Below, one piece after another: positions 7,873 to 17,486 of a DNA stretch of 64,000 nt. The stretch covers positions 1 through 64,000 of the forward strand of contig NZ_JAHLPU010000022.1 in assembly GCF_018918045.1 (NCBI RefSeq). The letters are read 5' to 3'. Below the pieces are notes generated by a model that worked only from the letters and a program-made list of their open reading frames with translations, had not been told where the DNA came from and searched no databases. How positions within the stretch are numbered: the first letter of the stretch is position 1; the number at the start of each line of letters is the position of its first letter. Origin of the DNA: Pseudoflavonifractor sp. MSJ-30. GTDB taxonomy: Bacteria > Bacillota > Clostridia > Oscillospirales > Oscillospiraceae. The position numbers and the translations under genes were made by a program.

Positions 7873-8738
7873 CAAATATGGATCTGTTGGATATTCTGGG
7901 CGGCGTACAGGGAAAATACCTATTGGAAGCACAACAGCTTCGTACAGGCGGCAGAAAACCGCATCGCCTGCGCTATATGCGGCAGCTGGCGGCAGTGATT
8001 ACTCTGATTCTGATACTGACCCTATTCTTGAACACCGCTCCGGGTGTGGCAGCTGTAGAATATGTGAAAGAAAAGGTTACCAGCCTGATTGAAACCCTTT
8101 TCCCGCCTAAGAAAATGACCATAAATGTTGAGGGAATGGAGTATGCGGGCGATTACGCGGCAGATGGTGTGGAACCGGAAGTCACTGCCGAAGCACCGCA
8201 GCCGGGATTTGCAATTTATTATGATGTTGACAGCTATACGATGGAAAAAGAGGGCGATATCACCTATATTCGTCCGTATTTGAAGCCAATGACACGGAAA
8301 GAAGTACTGGAAATCTATGGGGATTCCCTTTTTTCGCTGTCCGAAGAAGAACAGGAACGGCAGATTGCTTCCCTTATGAATCCTCAGGCAGACCCCTCTC
8401 TGCCGAACTGTGAGATTGAAATTATCCATTTGGACATTCCCTATGAGCAGACAGCTTCTCAGGAACGGGCAGAATTGGAAGGTCAATGGGAGATTACGGA
8501 AGCAGTTGCCGGAAACCGAATCACGTTCTCCATGTGCAATGGTCAGGAATGGGACTCCCCCGTTGAAGTCCGGGACTACTTTTCCGACGAGCAGGGTGGC
8601 TGCTTCCGCATCACCAGTCGGTATTATCTGGAAGCAGCGGAGGGGCATGGTGTCCGGTTTGCAGCGATTGTGAATACATTTGCCGTAATTCCGCCTCAGG
8701 GAAGTGCGGACTCGATATCGAGTGATGATATGCCATAA
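7869..8738 (+). CDS. Membrane-anchored anti-sigma-like protein, DUF4367-like
   Basis: A 289-residue protein with a short cytoplasmic N-terminus (about 38 residues), one membrane helix (about 39-58) and a large extracytoplasmic domain. The C-terminal part (RDYFSDEQGGCFRITSRYYLE... followed by a strand ending in AVIP) resembles DUF4367-type domains. Its position, 4-base overlap with the sigma gene and topology make it the probable regulator of that sigma factor. The cytoplasmic part is too short for a typical zinc-binding anti-sigma domain, so how it would hold the sigma factor is not clear. Confidence 0.7.
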   Translation: MTNMDLLDILGGVQGKYLLEAQQLRTGGRKPHRLRYMRQLAAVITLILILTLFLNTAPGVAAVEYVKEKVTSLIETLFPPKKMTINVEGMEYAGDYAADGVEPEVTAEAPQPGFAIYYDVDSYTMEKEGDITYIRPYLKPMTRKEVLEIYGDSLFSLSEEEQERQIASLMNPQADPSLPNCEIEIIHLDIPYEQTASQERAELEGQWEITEAVAGNRITFSMCNGQEWDSPVEVRDYFSDEQGGCFRITSRYYLEAAEGHGVRFAAIVNTFAVIPPQGSADSISSDDMP

Positions 8739-9202
8739 TATACCTGAGATTGTGCTTGGGATAACAGAAAACGAGCAAGCGCTCAACAACCACCCGCCGT
8801 AACCGTCAAAGCTGTGCCCGGATTGAAAGGCGTTCTCTAATATGAAACAACACTTCTACATGGTAGCAGATAGCATATGGGGCTAGCGTAACAGTGTAGG
8901 GAAGTAAATATCACAAGCAATGTTGTCTTTTTCCTGACTTCCAATGCATCACCTCTCTCTGGCCTCACTGGGAGCCACGCTCATTTTATACGCTGTCAGT
9001 TTTGTCTCTTACTATTGAAAGCTTTGACCGCTGTAGAGCGATTCCATTTTATTCAATAAGGGGGACGGTATTCAAATAACGGTCTCCTAAATTTTAATAT
9101 AGATTTAATATAGAAGCGAAATCACCGAATTGTAAATTCTGAATTTCTGTGATACAATTTTTAATACGAGAACCGAGCAACTAGAATTATGGAGGCTAGA
9201 AT
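8739..9202. other. Gene-free, AT-richer region
   Basis: 464 bases without a convincing open reading frame on either strand. No clear terminator follows the anti-sigma-like gene. A GGGGACGGT/ACGGTCTCC imperfect inverted repeat is present around 9060-9090, and the promoter of the next gene is at its end (9130-9158). Base composition is lower in GC than elsewhere in the window. Confidence 0.55.
9130..9158 (+). promoter_or_regulatory. Promoter of LprI-like lipoprotein gene
   Basis: TTGTAA (9130-9135), 17-base spacer, TACAAT (9153-9158), 44 bases before the start codon. Confidence 0.6.
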
Positions 9203-10273
9203 ATGAAATTACAAGTCATACCAATATGCATGACTGCACTGTTTTTATGCACTTTGTGCGGATGTAAAAATCAAGGTACGCCCTCTGTAGTTCTGGAAAG
9301 CAGGATAATAGAATCTACTGCAGCGGCGGGAACCACAGATCTTCCCCAGAATGCTTCTCAAACGGAACCAATCCAGGATGGTGTAGAAGCGCATCCTCAC
9401 TATATCGCAGAGAAGGGAAAGATTGATTTCCGCTATGCGGATATTCAGGATCTTGAGTTTCAGACTTTATTGGCCACAACATGCGCATGGGTTACGATCC
9501 ACGAAGATGGCAGTATTGAAGGTGTATGTGACCTGGTACTTTCGGGAGAGAACGGGGAAGACGCTCCTCTAAGTCGGGTTTATAATTCGTTTGTAGGACA
9601 GCTGGAAAATTTTCAACAGGATAGCCCCTATTTGGTAAACACCTGTATTAAGAGTCTGTCCCTTGCTGAAGTCCCTGAAGTCATACGGGTTCCGATAAAG
9701 CCTTTGGAAAACGAGTATGGGGATTTGAATGTTGGAGACGAAATACAGATTTTTTTACCTGGTGCGCCGGTTTCTGCACTCCCAGAGAGTTTTCAGCGAT
9801 TGTACCTTGAAAATGGAGAGTTTGACGACTATCTCTTTTATGATGTGAATACGGAATTTGGCTTTCTTCCTGTAAATGATAAGCCTGAACTTCACAGAAA
9901 GGTATTAAAGGCAATGAAACAGGCAGAAATGTGCTACCTGGAATGTGAGAAAGAACTTTCAGCAAACAGGAATTTGTCTCAGGCTGATATAAATTCGATT
10001 ATCCAGCAGGAATATGAAGCTTGGGATCAAGCATTGAATGAGGTTTGGGGAATTTTAAAGGAAATCCTCCCTAGGGATAAGATGGATGCCCTAACGCAGG
10101 TGCAGCTGCATTGGATTGCAGAAAAGGAGGCAGCCGCTGAAAAAGCCGTTGAGGAAGCTGGTGGTTCCAGTATGGCGATTACCGCCTACTACGTAACTGC
10201 ACAGCGGTATACTGAAGAACGGTTGGATGAGTTGAGTAGCATTATCCTGTTAAATCTGTACCCGGAGAGATAA
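9203..10273 (+). CDS. Lipoprotein with LprI-like (DUF1311) C-terminal domain
   Basis: A 356-residue lipoprotein: signal peptide with lipobox LCGC (Cys about 20), a Thr/Ala-rich linker, a middle domain of unknown type (about 70-235), and a C-terminal helical domain from about residue 240. That domain carries YEAWDQALNEVWGILKEIL, a central W in QLHWIAEKEAA, a glycine pair GGSS and a final YTEERLDEL helix, the pattern of DUF1311/LprI-type domains known for binding lysozyme in mycobacteria. Cysteine spacing of LprI is only partly kept, so a lysozyme-inhibitor role is inference. Codon use is more AT-rich than in the housekeeping genes. GGAGG lies before the ATG. Confidence 0.7.
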   Translation: MKLQVIPICMTALFLCTLCGCKNQGTPSVVLESRIIESTAAAGTTDLPQNASQTEPIQDGVEAHPHYIAEKGKIDFRYADIQDLEFQTLLATTCAWVTIHEDGSIEGVCDLVLSGENGEDAPLSRVYNSFVGQLENFQQDSPYLVNTCIKSLSLAEVPEVIRVPIKPLENEYGDLNVGDEIQIFLPGAPVSALPESFQRLYLENGEFDDYLFYDVNTEFGFLPVNDKPELHRKVLKAMKQAEMCYLECEKELSANRNLSQADINSIIQQEYEAWDQALNEVWGILKEILPRDKMDALTQVQLHWIAEKEAAAEKAVEEAGGSSMAITAYYVTAQRYTEERLDELSSIILLNLYPER

Positions 10274-10669
10274 AGTAATCTTGAGGGGATATGTCCGATT
10301 ACACAACAGGAGGATGGGCTCTTATGAAAAATTCTTTAAGCTGAGCCCACTTCCTGCTGTCTGTGTAGTGAACTACTCATCAAGAGAACAGTGAAAAATA
10401 TAAGATTTTCCCGGACAACAGCCTATATGCTGTTGTCCGTTTTTTGTACGAAATGCAATTTATGCATTTCCTTCGGCTTTAATATGCCTAAATTACACTG
10501 CACTCTTTTTGTGTTGTCCAAGTAAGCGTCAAATCCCCCGCAGAGCAAAGCGTCCAAACAGGACGCAGCGTTCCGCCAGACAGCGGGCGGCAGGTTATTC
10601 CGCCTATAGGGAAGCCTGTTTGGCAGCATACTTCTTCATTTTATATGGCTCCTTACAGGCCCCCATCGC
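10274..10669. other. Intergenic region between lipoprotein and uvrA
   Basis: 396 bases. It contains a strong terminator (10412-10445). The rest (10446-10669) can be read as short open frames on the minus strand but without a ribosome binding site or recognisable similarity; I treat it as non-coding or remnant sequence. Confidence 0.55.
10412..10445 (+). terminator. Strong intrinsic terminator
   Basis: An 11-bp perfect stem CGGACAACAGC (10412-10422) / GCTGTTGTCCG (10429-10439), 6-base loop, then six T. It is 140 bases after the lipoprotein stop. Confidence 0.85.
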
Positions 10670-13495
10670 TTATTTCAGATAACTCTTCAGGTACTGTCCT
10701 GTGTAGCTCTTGGGATTTTCGGCTACTTCCTCCGGAGTTCCGCAGGCGACCAATGTTCCGCCGCCGTCGCCGCCCTCGGGACCGAGATCAATAAGATAGT
10801 CGGCGGTTTTGATCACATCCAGATTGTGCTCAATGACCAGCACGGTGTTGCCTGCATCCACCAGTTTATTGAGCACCTCAATAAGCCGGTGTACATCCGC
10901 CGCATGAAGGCCCGTGGTGGGCTCATCCAGAATATAAATGGTCCGTCCCGTGGCCGTGCGGCTCAACTCCGTTGCCAGCTTCACACGCTGGGCCTCGCCG
11001 CCGGATAGGGTGGTGCTGGCCTGGCCCAGCTTGATATAACCCAGGCCCACCTCACAGAGCATCTGGGCCTTTTTTCTGATTTTGGGAAGATTCTCAAAGA
11101 AATCCACAGCCTCTTCACAGGTCATATCCAGCACCTGGGCGATATTCTTGCCCTTGTAGAGCACCTCCAGCGTTTCCCGGTTGTACCGGGCGCCGTGGCA
11201 GACCTCGCAGGGAACGTACACATCCGCCAGGAAGTGCATCTCTATCTTCACCAGACCGTCGCCGGAGCATGCCTCGCAGCGGCCGCCCTTGACATTGAAG
11301 CTGAACCGGCCCGGGCCATAGCCCCGCATTTTGGCGTCCGCCGTAGAGGCGAACAGATCGCGGATGTCGTTGAACAGGCCGGTATAGGTAGCCGGATTGG
11401 ACCGTGGTGTCCGGCCGATGGGGCTCTGGTCGATGTCAATGACCTTGTCCAGATTCTCCAGGCCCTCCACGCAGCGGCAGGCCCCCGGGCGGCACCTGGC
11501 ATGGTTCAGCTTGGAGAGCAGGGTCTTGTTCAGAACCTCGTTGACCAGGCTGGATTTGCCGGAACCGGAAACACCGGTGACACAGGTCAGGGTCCCCAAG
11601 GGGATTTCCACATCGATATTTTTCAGGTTGTTCTCACTGGCCCCCCGGACCGCCAGGATCTGGCCGTTGCCGGGCCGTCTGGTTTCGGGCACGGGAATTT
11701 TTTTCTTTCCGGACAGATACTGTCCCGTAATAGACTCCGGGCAATTCAGAATATCCCGCAAAGTACCGGCCGCCACGATCTTTCCGCCGTGACAGCCCGC
11801 GCCGGGGCCAACGTCCACAATATAGTCTGCCGCCCGCATGGTGTCCTCGTCATGCTCCACAACGATCAGGGTATTGCCCAGATCCCGCAGATGCTTGAGC
11901 GTTGCCAGCAGCTTGTCATTGTCCCGCTGGTGCAGACCGATGGAGGGCTCGTCCAGGATATACAAGACTCCCATGAGGGAAGAGCCGATCTGGGTGGCCA
12001 AACGGATGCGCTGGCTTTCGCCGCCGGACAAGGTCCCCGCGCCCCGGGAAAGGGTCAGATAGCTCAGGCCCACGTCCGTCAGGAACCGCAGCCGGGATGT
12101 GATCTCCCTGATGATCTGCTGGGCGACGACTGCCATGTTGCCCTCCAGCTTCAGGTTTTCCATGAATTTCAGTTCCTGAACCACACTCATGCGGCAGAAC
12201 TGCATGATATTCAGGCCGCCAACCGTCACCGCCAGAGCCAGCTCATTCAGGCGGTCTCCATGGCACTTGGGGCAGGGTGCGGTTGCCATGCACTCCTCCA
12301 GCTCCTTCCGGGCGGCGTCGGACTGGGTCTCCCGATAGCGTCGGGAAATATTGTTCAGGATTCCCTCAAAGGGCTGCTCCAACACCCCCATGCCGTTGCC
12401 CCGGTTATAGGTCATGTGCAGCTTCTCCGTGCCGGTGCCGTAGAGAATCACCTGCATGGCCTCTTTGGAAAGGGTATTGACCGGATCCGTCAGGGAGAAA
12501 TGGTATTTCTGGGACAAAGCCTCGAAATACATCCGGAAAATGGAGTCCGTCCGGGCACTCTGCCAGCCGGAAGCCTGAATGGCCCCGTCAAAAATGGACT
12601 TGGTCTTGTCGGGAATCACCAGGTCTTCATCCGCAATCAGCTGAAAGCCAAGGCCCGTACAATTAGGGCAGGCACCGTTTGGATTGTTGAAGGAGAACAT
12701 CCGCGGCTCCAGCTCCGTCAGGCTGATGCCGCAATCCTCGCAGGCGTAATTCTGGGAGAAGCTCAGCTCCTGGTCCTCCTTGGGCAGTTGGATGGTCACA
12801 AGGCCCCCGGAATGGGTACAGGCCGTTTCAATAGAGTCCGTCAGACGGCGGCGCAGCCCTTCCTTCAGCACCAGACGGTCCACCACCAGCTCAATGGTGT
12901 GCTTCTTGTTCTTTTCCAGCTTGATCTCTTCCGTCAGATCGTAGAGAATGCCGTCTGCCCGCACCCGGGCGAAGCCCTGCTTCCGGGCATCCTCCAGAAC
13001 CTTCACATGCTCGCCCTTTTTGCCCCGAATCACCGGAGAGAGAACCACGAAACGAGTCCCCTCCCCCAGAGCCTCCACCCGGTCCACAATCTGGTCGATG
13101 GTCTGGCGGCGGATCTCCTTGCCGCACTTGGGGCAATGGGGAATACCCACCCGGGCCCAGAGCAGACGCAGGTAGTCATATATTTCCGTTACCGTGCCCA
13201 CTGTAGACCGGGGGCTTTTGGACGTTGTCTTCTGGTCAATGGAAATGGCGGGCGACAGGCCGTCAATGGAATCCACATCCGGCTTGTCCATCTGGCCCAA
13301 AAACTGCCGGGCATAGGAACTCAGGCTCTCCACATACCGCCGCTGTCCCTCGGCATAGATGGTATCAAAGGCCAGACTGGATTTACCGGACCCGCTGAGG
13401 CCGGTAAAGACCACCATTTTATCTCTTGGGATCTCCAGATCCACGTTTTTCAGGTTGTTTTCCCGGGCGCCCCGGACAATGATCTTATCGTTCAT
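10670..13495 (-). CDS. uvrA: Excinuclease ABC subunit A
   Basis: A 941-residue UvrA, full length for the family. It has two ABC ATPase modules: Walker [10 protein letters not shown] near residue 32 and GVSGSGKSS near 640; signatures [12 protein letters not shown] near 490 and [12 protein letters not shown] near 830. Zinc modules are visible as CPKCG near 120, CEDCG...CPNC near 255-280 and CEACSGDG...CEVCHG near 740-770. UvrA finds bulky DNA lesions and loads UvrB in nucleotide excision repair. uvrB and uvrC are not adjacent in this window. The gene has its own sigma-A promoter and a perfect 20-base palindrome in its leader. Confidence 0.98.
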   Translation of the reverse strand: MNDKIIVRGARENNLKNVDLEIPRDKMVVFTGLSGSGKSSLAFDTIYAEGQRRYVESLSSYARQFLGQMDKPDVDSIDGLSPAISIDQKTTSKSPRSTVGTVTEIYDYLRLLWARVGIPHCPKCGKEIRRQTIDQIVDRVEALGEGTRFVVLSPVIRGKKGEHVKVLEDARKQGFARVRADGILYDLTEEIKLEKNKKHTIELVVDRLVLKEGLRRRLTDSIETACTHSGGLVTIQLPKEDQELSFSQNYACEDCGISLTELEPRMFSFNNPNGACPNCTGLGFQLIADEDLVIPDKTKSIFDGAIQASGWQSARTDSIFRMYFEALSQKYHFSLTDPVNTLSKEAMQVILYGTGTEKLHMTYNRGNGMGVLEQPFEGILNNISRRYRETQSDAARKELEECMATAPCPKCHGDRLNELALAVTVGGLNIMQFCRMSVVQELKFMENLKLEGNMAVVAQQIIREITSRLRFLTDVGLSYLTLSRGAGTLSGGESQRIRLATQIGSSLMGVLYILDEPSIGLHQRDNDKLLATLKHLRDLGNTLIVVEHDEDTMRAADYIVDVGPGAGCHGGKIVAAGTLRDILNCPESITGQYLSGKKKIPVPETRRPGNGQILAVRGASENNLKNIDVEIPLGTLTCVTGVSGSGKSSLVNEVLNKTLLSKLNHARCRPGACRCVEGLENLDKVIDIDQSPIGRTPRSNPATYTGLFNDIRDLFASTADAKMRGYGPGRFSFNVKGGRCEACSGDGLVKIEMHFLADVYVPCEVCHGARYNRETLEVLYKGKNIAQVLDMTCEEAVDFFENLPKIRKKAQMLCEVGLGYIKLGQASTTLSGGEAQRVKLATELSRTATGRTIYILDEPTTGLHAADVHRLIEVLNKLVDAGNTVLVIEHNLDVIKTADYLIDLGPEGGDGGGTLVACGTPEEVAENPKSYTGQYLKSYLK

Positions 13496-13524
13496 AGACT
13501 GCCTCGCTTTTCGTATATCTCATG

Positions 13525-13544
13525 ATTCCGGACATGTCCGGAAT
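13525..13544. promoter_or_regulatory. Perfect 20-base palindrome in the uvrA leader
   Basis: ATTCCGGACATGTCCGGAAT lies between the uvrA promoter and its start codon. It could be a repressor operator or an RNA hairpin. It does not match the Bacillus-type LexA box (GAAC-N4-GTTC). Function is inference. Confidence 0.4.
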
Positions 13545-13562
13545 TCTTGCGGTCACCAGCTT

Positions 13563-13591
13563 ATTATACCACATTCTTTTTCAATTCACAA
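13563..13591 (-). promoter_or_regulatory. Promoter of uvrA
   Basis: On the minus strand: TTGTGA (13586-13591), 17-base spacer, TATAAT (13563-13568), about 70 bases upstream of the start. Confidence 0.65.
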
Positions 13592-13808
13592 CCTGTTTCC
13601 AAACGAAAATTCGCATTAAAAATACATGTTTTGTTTATGTTTTTCCGGTTCTCCGGTCAAACGCTCCGGGTAATTGATAATATCTCCGCACGTAATCCCC
13701 TTGGGGCCGTAGTCTCAGGCTCGGCGGCGGCAGGAGCGGACACAGTCCCAAACAGGCAGACAGCGCACGGCAGCGGAAGCGTGTCGCCGCCCGTCATAAT
13801 TCAGCGTG
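13592..13808. other. Gene-free region with paired GC-rich segments
   Basis: About 217 bases between the uvrA promoter and the pyk terminator with no credible protein gene. A CCCC-TT-GGGG hairpin is followed by GGCGGCG near 13723 which can pair with CGCCGCC near 13788. If transcribed rightward it would end at the hairpin 13809-13843. A structured RNA is possible but I cannot assign it to a known family. Confidence 0.35.
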
Positions 13809-13843
13809 AAAAAGCCTCCCGGCATATGACCGGAAGGCTTTTC
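13809..13843 (-). terminator. Terminator of pyk (works in both directions)
   Basis: Stem AAAAGCCTCCCGG (13810-13822) / CCGGAAGGCTTTT (13830-13842) with one mismatch and a 7-base loop. On the minus strand it follows the pyk stop and ends in a run of T. Confidence 0.85.
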
Positions 13844-13867
13844 GGTTATCTGGTTTTGTCCTGGCTA

Positions 13868-15283
13868 TCAGCCAACCTTCTCCACCTTGATGGTGTTGGT
13901 GTTGCCGGTCTTGCCATTGATAGGGCCGCCGGTGAGGACAACGCAGTCGCCCTTCTGAAGATTCAGGTACTTCTTGGCATTTTCCAGCCCATAGTAGAAC
14001 ATGACATCCATAGAGCTGAATTCATTGGCCAAAACCGGGGTGACGCCCCAGCTCAGGTTCAGCTTCCGCCAGGCTTTTTCGTCGACGGTCATGCCGATGA
14101 TATCGGTGGGGCAACGGAAGCGGCTGACCATCCGCGCAGTCTTACCGGAGACGGAGCAGACCACAATGGCCTTGGCATTCACGTCGATGGCCATGGCACA
14201 GGTGGCGTGGGAAATGGCATCCAGGTTGTTGTTGATCCGGAAGTCGTACTTATAGAAGCGGTCCTTGTAGCCGGTGTGCTCCTCGGTAAACTCCGCAATC
14301 TGAGCCATGGTGCTGACGGCTTCCACGGGGTACTTGCCCGCGGCGGACTCGCCGGAGAGCATAATGGCGGAAGTTCCGTCATAGACAGCGTTGGCCACAT
14401 CGGAGATCTCCGCTCTGGTGGGCCGGGGGTTCTGAATCATGGATTCCAGCATCTCGGTTGCGGTAATGACCCGCTTGCCCAGCAGACGGCACTTGTGGAT
14501 CAGGCGCTTCTGAATGGCGGGAACTTCCACAAAGGGAATCTCCACACCCAGGTCGCCTCTGGCGACCATGACACCCTCACAGGCCTCGCAGATTTCCTCC
14601 ACATTGTCCACGCCGGCGCGGTTCTCAATTTTAGCGATAATCTCGATCTGGCTGCCGCCGTTCTCATCCAGGAAGGAGCGAATATCCAGCACATTCTGCT
14701 TATTGGAAACAAAGGATGCTGCCACAAAATCCATATCGTTCCGGATGCCAAAGAGCAGGTCTGCCTTGTCCGCTTCGCTGAGGAAGGGACCGGTCATGAC
14801 CTTATTGGGGAAGGACATACTCTTGCGGTTGGACAGCTCGCCGCCCACAACGCACTTACAGACAGCATCGCTGCCCTGGAGTTTTTTGACCTCAAAAATT
14901 ACCAAACCGTTATTGACCAGAATTCTGTCCCCTACAGACAGATCCTTTACCAGGCCTTTATAATTGACAGAGACACGGGTCTCATCGCCCTCGACCTCGT
15001 CCACCGTAAACGTGAAGGTGTCGCCTGCAGCAACCGTGACCTTGCCGTCCTTGAAGGTGCGGATACGGTACTCCGGACCCTTGGTATCCAGCATGATTGC
15101 CAGGGGAAGGCCCAGCTCCTGCCGCACCTGCTTGATCAGATCAATTTTCTTCTGCTGCTCCTCATGGGTGCCATGGGAGAAGTTCAGCCGGGCCACGTTC
15201 ATACCGGCCTGGCACATTTTTTTCAGAGTCTCGGCATTTTCAGAAGCCGGACCGATGGTGCAGATGATTTTCGTTTTCCGCAT
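13868..15283 (-). CDS. pyk: Pyruvate kinase
   Basis: A 471-residue pyruvate kinase, the last step of glycolysis (PEP + ADP to pyruvate + ATP). It begins MRKTKIICTIGPAS, with NVARLNFSHG (about 28-37), MLDTKGPEYR (about 64-73), the catalytic KIENRAGVDN region with the active-site lysine near 217, VARGDLGVEIP near 240 and TATEMLESM near 270; the C-terminal regulatory domain follows. It ends after the C domain, so the extra PEP-utiliser-like domain found at the C-terminus of some Firmicute enzymes is missing. Monocistronic, with its own promoter and terminator. Confidence 0.97.
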   Translation of the reverse strand: MRKTKIICTIGPASENAETLKKMCQAGMNVARLNFSHGTHEEQQKKIDLIKQVRQELGLPLAIMLDTKGPEYRIRTFKDGKVTVAAGDTFTFTVDEVEGDETRVSVNYKGLVKDLSVGDRILVNNGLVIFEVKKLQGSDAVCKCVVGGELSNRKSMSFPNKVMTGPFLSEADKADLLFGIRNDMDFVAASFVSNKQNVLDIRSFLDENGGSQIEIIAKIENRAGVDNVEEICEACEGVMVARGDLGVEIPFVEVPAIQKRLIHKCRLLGKRVITATEMLESMIQNPRPTRAEISDVANAVYDGTSAIMLSGESAAGKYPVEAVSTMAQIAEFTEEHTGYKDRFYKYDFRINNNLDAISHATCAMAIDVNAKAIVVCSVSGKTARMVSRFRCPTDIIGMTVDEKAWRKLNLSWGVTPVLANEFSSMDVMFYYGLENAKKYLNLQKGDCVVLTGGPINGKTGNTNTIKVEKVG

Positions 15284-15335
15284 AAAGCATCGCTCGCTTT
15301 CTTTTGTTTTATTTTAGATATCTCAGTTCTGAGGT

Positions 15336-15364
15336 ATTATAGCACATCTCATTTCCCGTTTCAA
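15336..15364 (-). promoter_or_regulatory. Promoter of pyk
   Basis: On the minus strand: TTGAAA (15359-15364), 17-base spacer, TATAAT (15336-15341), about 55 bases upstream of the start. Confidence 0.7.
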
Positions 15365-15475
15365 TCGTTCCAAAAGAAAATATTTTCATATCAAATCCCC
15401 ATGTTTTTGAAACTTTTTTCAAAAAATTTGTATCGATTCATTTTTATTCACTGGAGTCGGCGGACCGACCTTCTG

Positions 15476-15505
15476 TTGTACTGGATTTTTGAGCGCAGCT
15501 ATGAT
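15476..15505 (+). promoter_or_regulatory. Promoter of metA operon
   Basis: TTGTAC (15476-15481), 18-base spacer, TATGAT (15500-15505), about 38 bases before metA. I see no SAM riboswitch or T-box in the 260 bases upstream. Confidence 0.45.
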
Positions 15506-15543
15506 ATATTATACAAAACAGACACGCACCCAGGAGGAACCCC

Positions 15544-16485
15544 ATGCCCATTCAAATTCCCAACGATTTGCCCGCCGCCGGTGTCCTGCAGCAGGAGAAC
15601 ATTTTTGTCATGCGCCAGACCAGGGCCGTTCGTCAGGATATCCGTCCGCTGGAGATCCTGCTGCTGAACCTGATGCCGACCAAGATTGTCACAGAGACCC
15701 AACTCAGCCGTCTGCTTGGCAACACGCCGCTGCAGGTGCATCTGGAGCTGATTCACACCACTTCTCACACATCCAAAAACACATCCGCTGACCATCTGCT
15801 GTCCTTCTATAAAACCTTTGACGAAGTAAAGGACCGGAAATTCGACGGAATGGTCATCACCGGTGCCCCTGTGGAACAGCTGCCCTTTGAAGAGGTGGAC
15901 TACTGGCCGGAGCTGTGCCAGATCATGGAGTGGAGCAAGACCCATGTCCACTCCACCTTCCACATTTGCTGGGGCGCTCAGGCGGGTCTTTACTACCACT
16001 ATGGCATTCAGAAGCATGACCTGCCCCGGAAGCTCTTCGGAGTCTTTGCCCATACGGCAGACTACAAAAAGGCCATTTTGCTTCGGGGCTTTGACGATAT
16101 TTTCTATGCTCCCCACTCCCGGCACACCACCGTCTACCGGCAGGACATTGAAAAGCACCCCGAGCTGCGGATTCTGGCCTCCTCTGAAGAGGCAGGCGTC
16201 TATGCCCTTATGACCAAGCACGGGCGGCAGATTTTCGTGACCGGCCACGCGGAATACGACCCGGACACTCTGGAAAAAGAGTACCTGCGGGACAAAAATC
16301 AGGGGCTCCCCATCCAGATACCCGCCCACTACTATCCGAACGACGACGATACTCAGCCTCCCATGGTCCGCTGGCGGAGCCACGCAAACCTTCTGTTCTC
16401 CAACTGGCTGAACTACTTCGTCTACCAGACCACACCATACGACATCATGACCATCGGTAAAACAGGAGGAACGGAAGATGCATGA
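15544..16485 (+). CDS. metA: Homoserine O-acetyltransferase
   Basis: A 313-residue MetA-family enzyme that acylates homoserine at the start of methionine synthesis. The catalytic Cys142 is in [12 protein letters not shown], and GHAEYD near residue 235 supplies the His and Glu. Residue 111 is Glu (GAPVEQLPF); established work on the family links Glu here to acetyl-CoA and Gly (as in E. coli) to succinyl-CoA, so this is annotated as acetyltransferase even though it is often named succinyltransferase. AGGAGG precedes the ATG. The gene overlaps the following dehydrogenase by 8 bases. Confidence 0.95.
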   Translation: MPIQIPNDLPAAGVLQQENIFVMRQTRAVRQDIRPLEILLLNLMPTKIVTETQLSRLLGNTPLQVHLELIHTTSHTSKNTSADHLLSFYKTFDEVKDRKFDGMVITGAPVEQLPFEEVDYWPELCQIMEWSKTHVHSTFHICWGAQAGLYYHYGIQKHDLPRKLFGVFAHTADYKKAILLRGFDDIFYAPHSRHTTVYRQDIEKHPELRILASSEEAGVYALMTKHGRQIFVTGHAEYDPDTLEKEYLRDKNQGLPIQIPAHYYPNDDDTQPPMVRWRSHANLLFSNWLNYFVYQTTPYDIMTIGKTGGTEDA

Positions 16486-17422
16486 AATACTAGTAACCAT
16501 TCCAACCCAGCCCCGTCACCGGGAAATGCTGGAAAGAATTGCGCCGGAAGCCCATTTCGCCTATGACATGAAGCCTGCGGAGACATCTGTAGAGAATGCG
16601 GACATCATTCTGGGAAATGTCCCCCCCGCCATGCTGAAAAACGCCCCAAAGCTGCGGTGGATCCAGCTGAACACCGCCGGGACAGACGGCTATCCGGAGG
16701 TCCTGCGGGAAGGGTGCCTGCTGACCAACGCCACTGGCGCCTACGGACTCGCCATCTCGGAGCATATGCTGGCCATGCTGCTGGAGCTGATGAAAAAGCT
16801 GAATCTCTATGGGCGCAACCAGCAGGCGCATTTGTGGCGGGATGAAGGCACCGTCACCTCCATCCATGGCTCCAGGACACTGGTCGTAGGTCTGGGCAAT
16901 CTGGGCGGCGAATTTGCCAAGCGGATGCATCTGCTGGGAAGCACCGTCACCGGCATTCGCCGCAGCAAAGGGCAGAAGCCGGAATATCTGGACGCTCTCT
17001 ATCAGATGGACAGTCTGGACATCTGCCTGAAGGACGCGGACATCGTCGCCTCCTGTCTGCCCGGAGGGGCAGACACCACCCATGTTTTCAACGCCGAAAC
17101 CTTCGCCAAAATGAAGCCCGGCGCCTATTTCCTGAACGTAGGCCGGGGATCCGCGGTGGATTCCTACGCGCTGGCTGACGCTCTGAACAGCGGCCATCTG
17201 GCAGGCGCCGGATTGGATGTAACAGAGCCGGAGCCCCTGCCGAAGGACCATCCCCTGTGGGACGCCAAAAATCTGGTGCTGACGCCCCATGTCTCCGGCT
17301 GGTACCATCTGCCGGAGACCCACGAGCGAATTCTGGGCATTGCCGCGGAAAATCTGAATGCCTTTCTGGCAGGAACGCCTCTGCGGAATCAGATTGATCT
17401 GAAAACCGGGCGAAAAATCTGA
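16478..17422 (+). CDS. D-2-hydroxyacid dehydrogenase (NAD(P)-dependent)
   Basis: A 314-residue member of the D-isomer-specific 2-hydroxyacid dehydrogenase family. The Rossmann motif is [15 protein letters not shown] (about 129-143); the substrate and catalytic residues are in NVGRGSAVD (Arg near 226), [10 protein letters not shown] (Glu near 255) and LTPHVSGW (His near 275). It reduces a 2-keto acid or oxidises a D-2-hydroxyacid in the cytoplasm; the substrate is unknown. It is co-transcribed and overlaps metA by 8 bases, which suggests but does not prove a link with homoserine or methionine metabolism. Confidence 0.9.
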   Translation: MHEILVTIPTQPRHREMLERIAPEAHFAYDMKPAETSVENADIILGNVPPAMLKNAPKLRWIQLNTAGTDGYPEVLREGCLLTNATGAYGLAISEHMLAMLLELMKKLNLYGRNQQAHLWRDEGTVTSIHGSRTLVVGLGNLGGEFAKRMHLLGSTVTGIRRSKGQKPEYLDALYQMDSLDICLKDADIVASCLPGGADTTHVFNAETFAKMKPGAYFLNVGRGSAVDSYALADALNSGHLAGAGLDVTEPEPLPKDHPLWDAKNLVLTPHVSGWYHLPETHERILGIAAENLNAFLAGTPLRNQIDLKTGRKI

Positions 17423-17431
17423 AAATGCGTT

Positions 17432-17463
17432 AAAAATGCCCCTTGCCGGAACCGGCAAGGGGC
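17432..17463 (-). terminator. Terminator of nagB (convergent end)
   Basis: A 12-bp perfect stem GCCCCTTGCCGG (17438-17449) / CCGGCAAGGGGC (17452-17463). On the minus strand it is followed by ATTTTTAA. It lies between the convergent dehydrogenase and nagB genes and may serve both. Confidence 0.8.
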
Positions 17464-17486
17464 AAAATGCATGTTTTAGAAAGCAA

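Noticed and set aside
10423-10629. Short minus-strand open frame before uvrA's end
   Set aside because: Starts without a binding site, runs through the terminator hairpin and has no recognisable pattern.
11195-13525. A 776-residue open frame on the plus strand opposite uvrA
   Set aside because: It is a GC-driven shadow of uvrA: no ribosome binding site, no recognisable domains, His/Gln/Gly-rich composition.
13592-13808. 6S RNA
   Set aside because: The paired ends and central bubble expected of 6S RNA could not be recognised, and no promoter was clear.
15284-15543. SAM riboswitch or T-box upstream of metA
   Set aside because: The conserved SAM-I core or T-box sequence is not visible in these 260 bases; only a promoter is supported.
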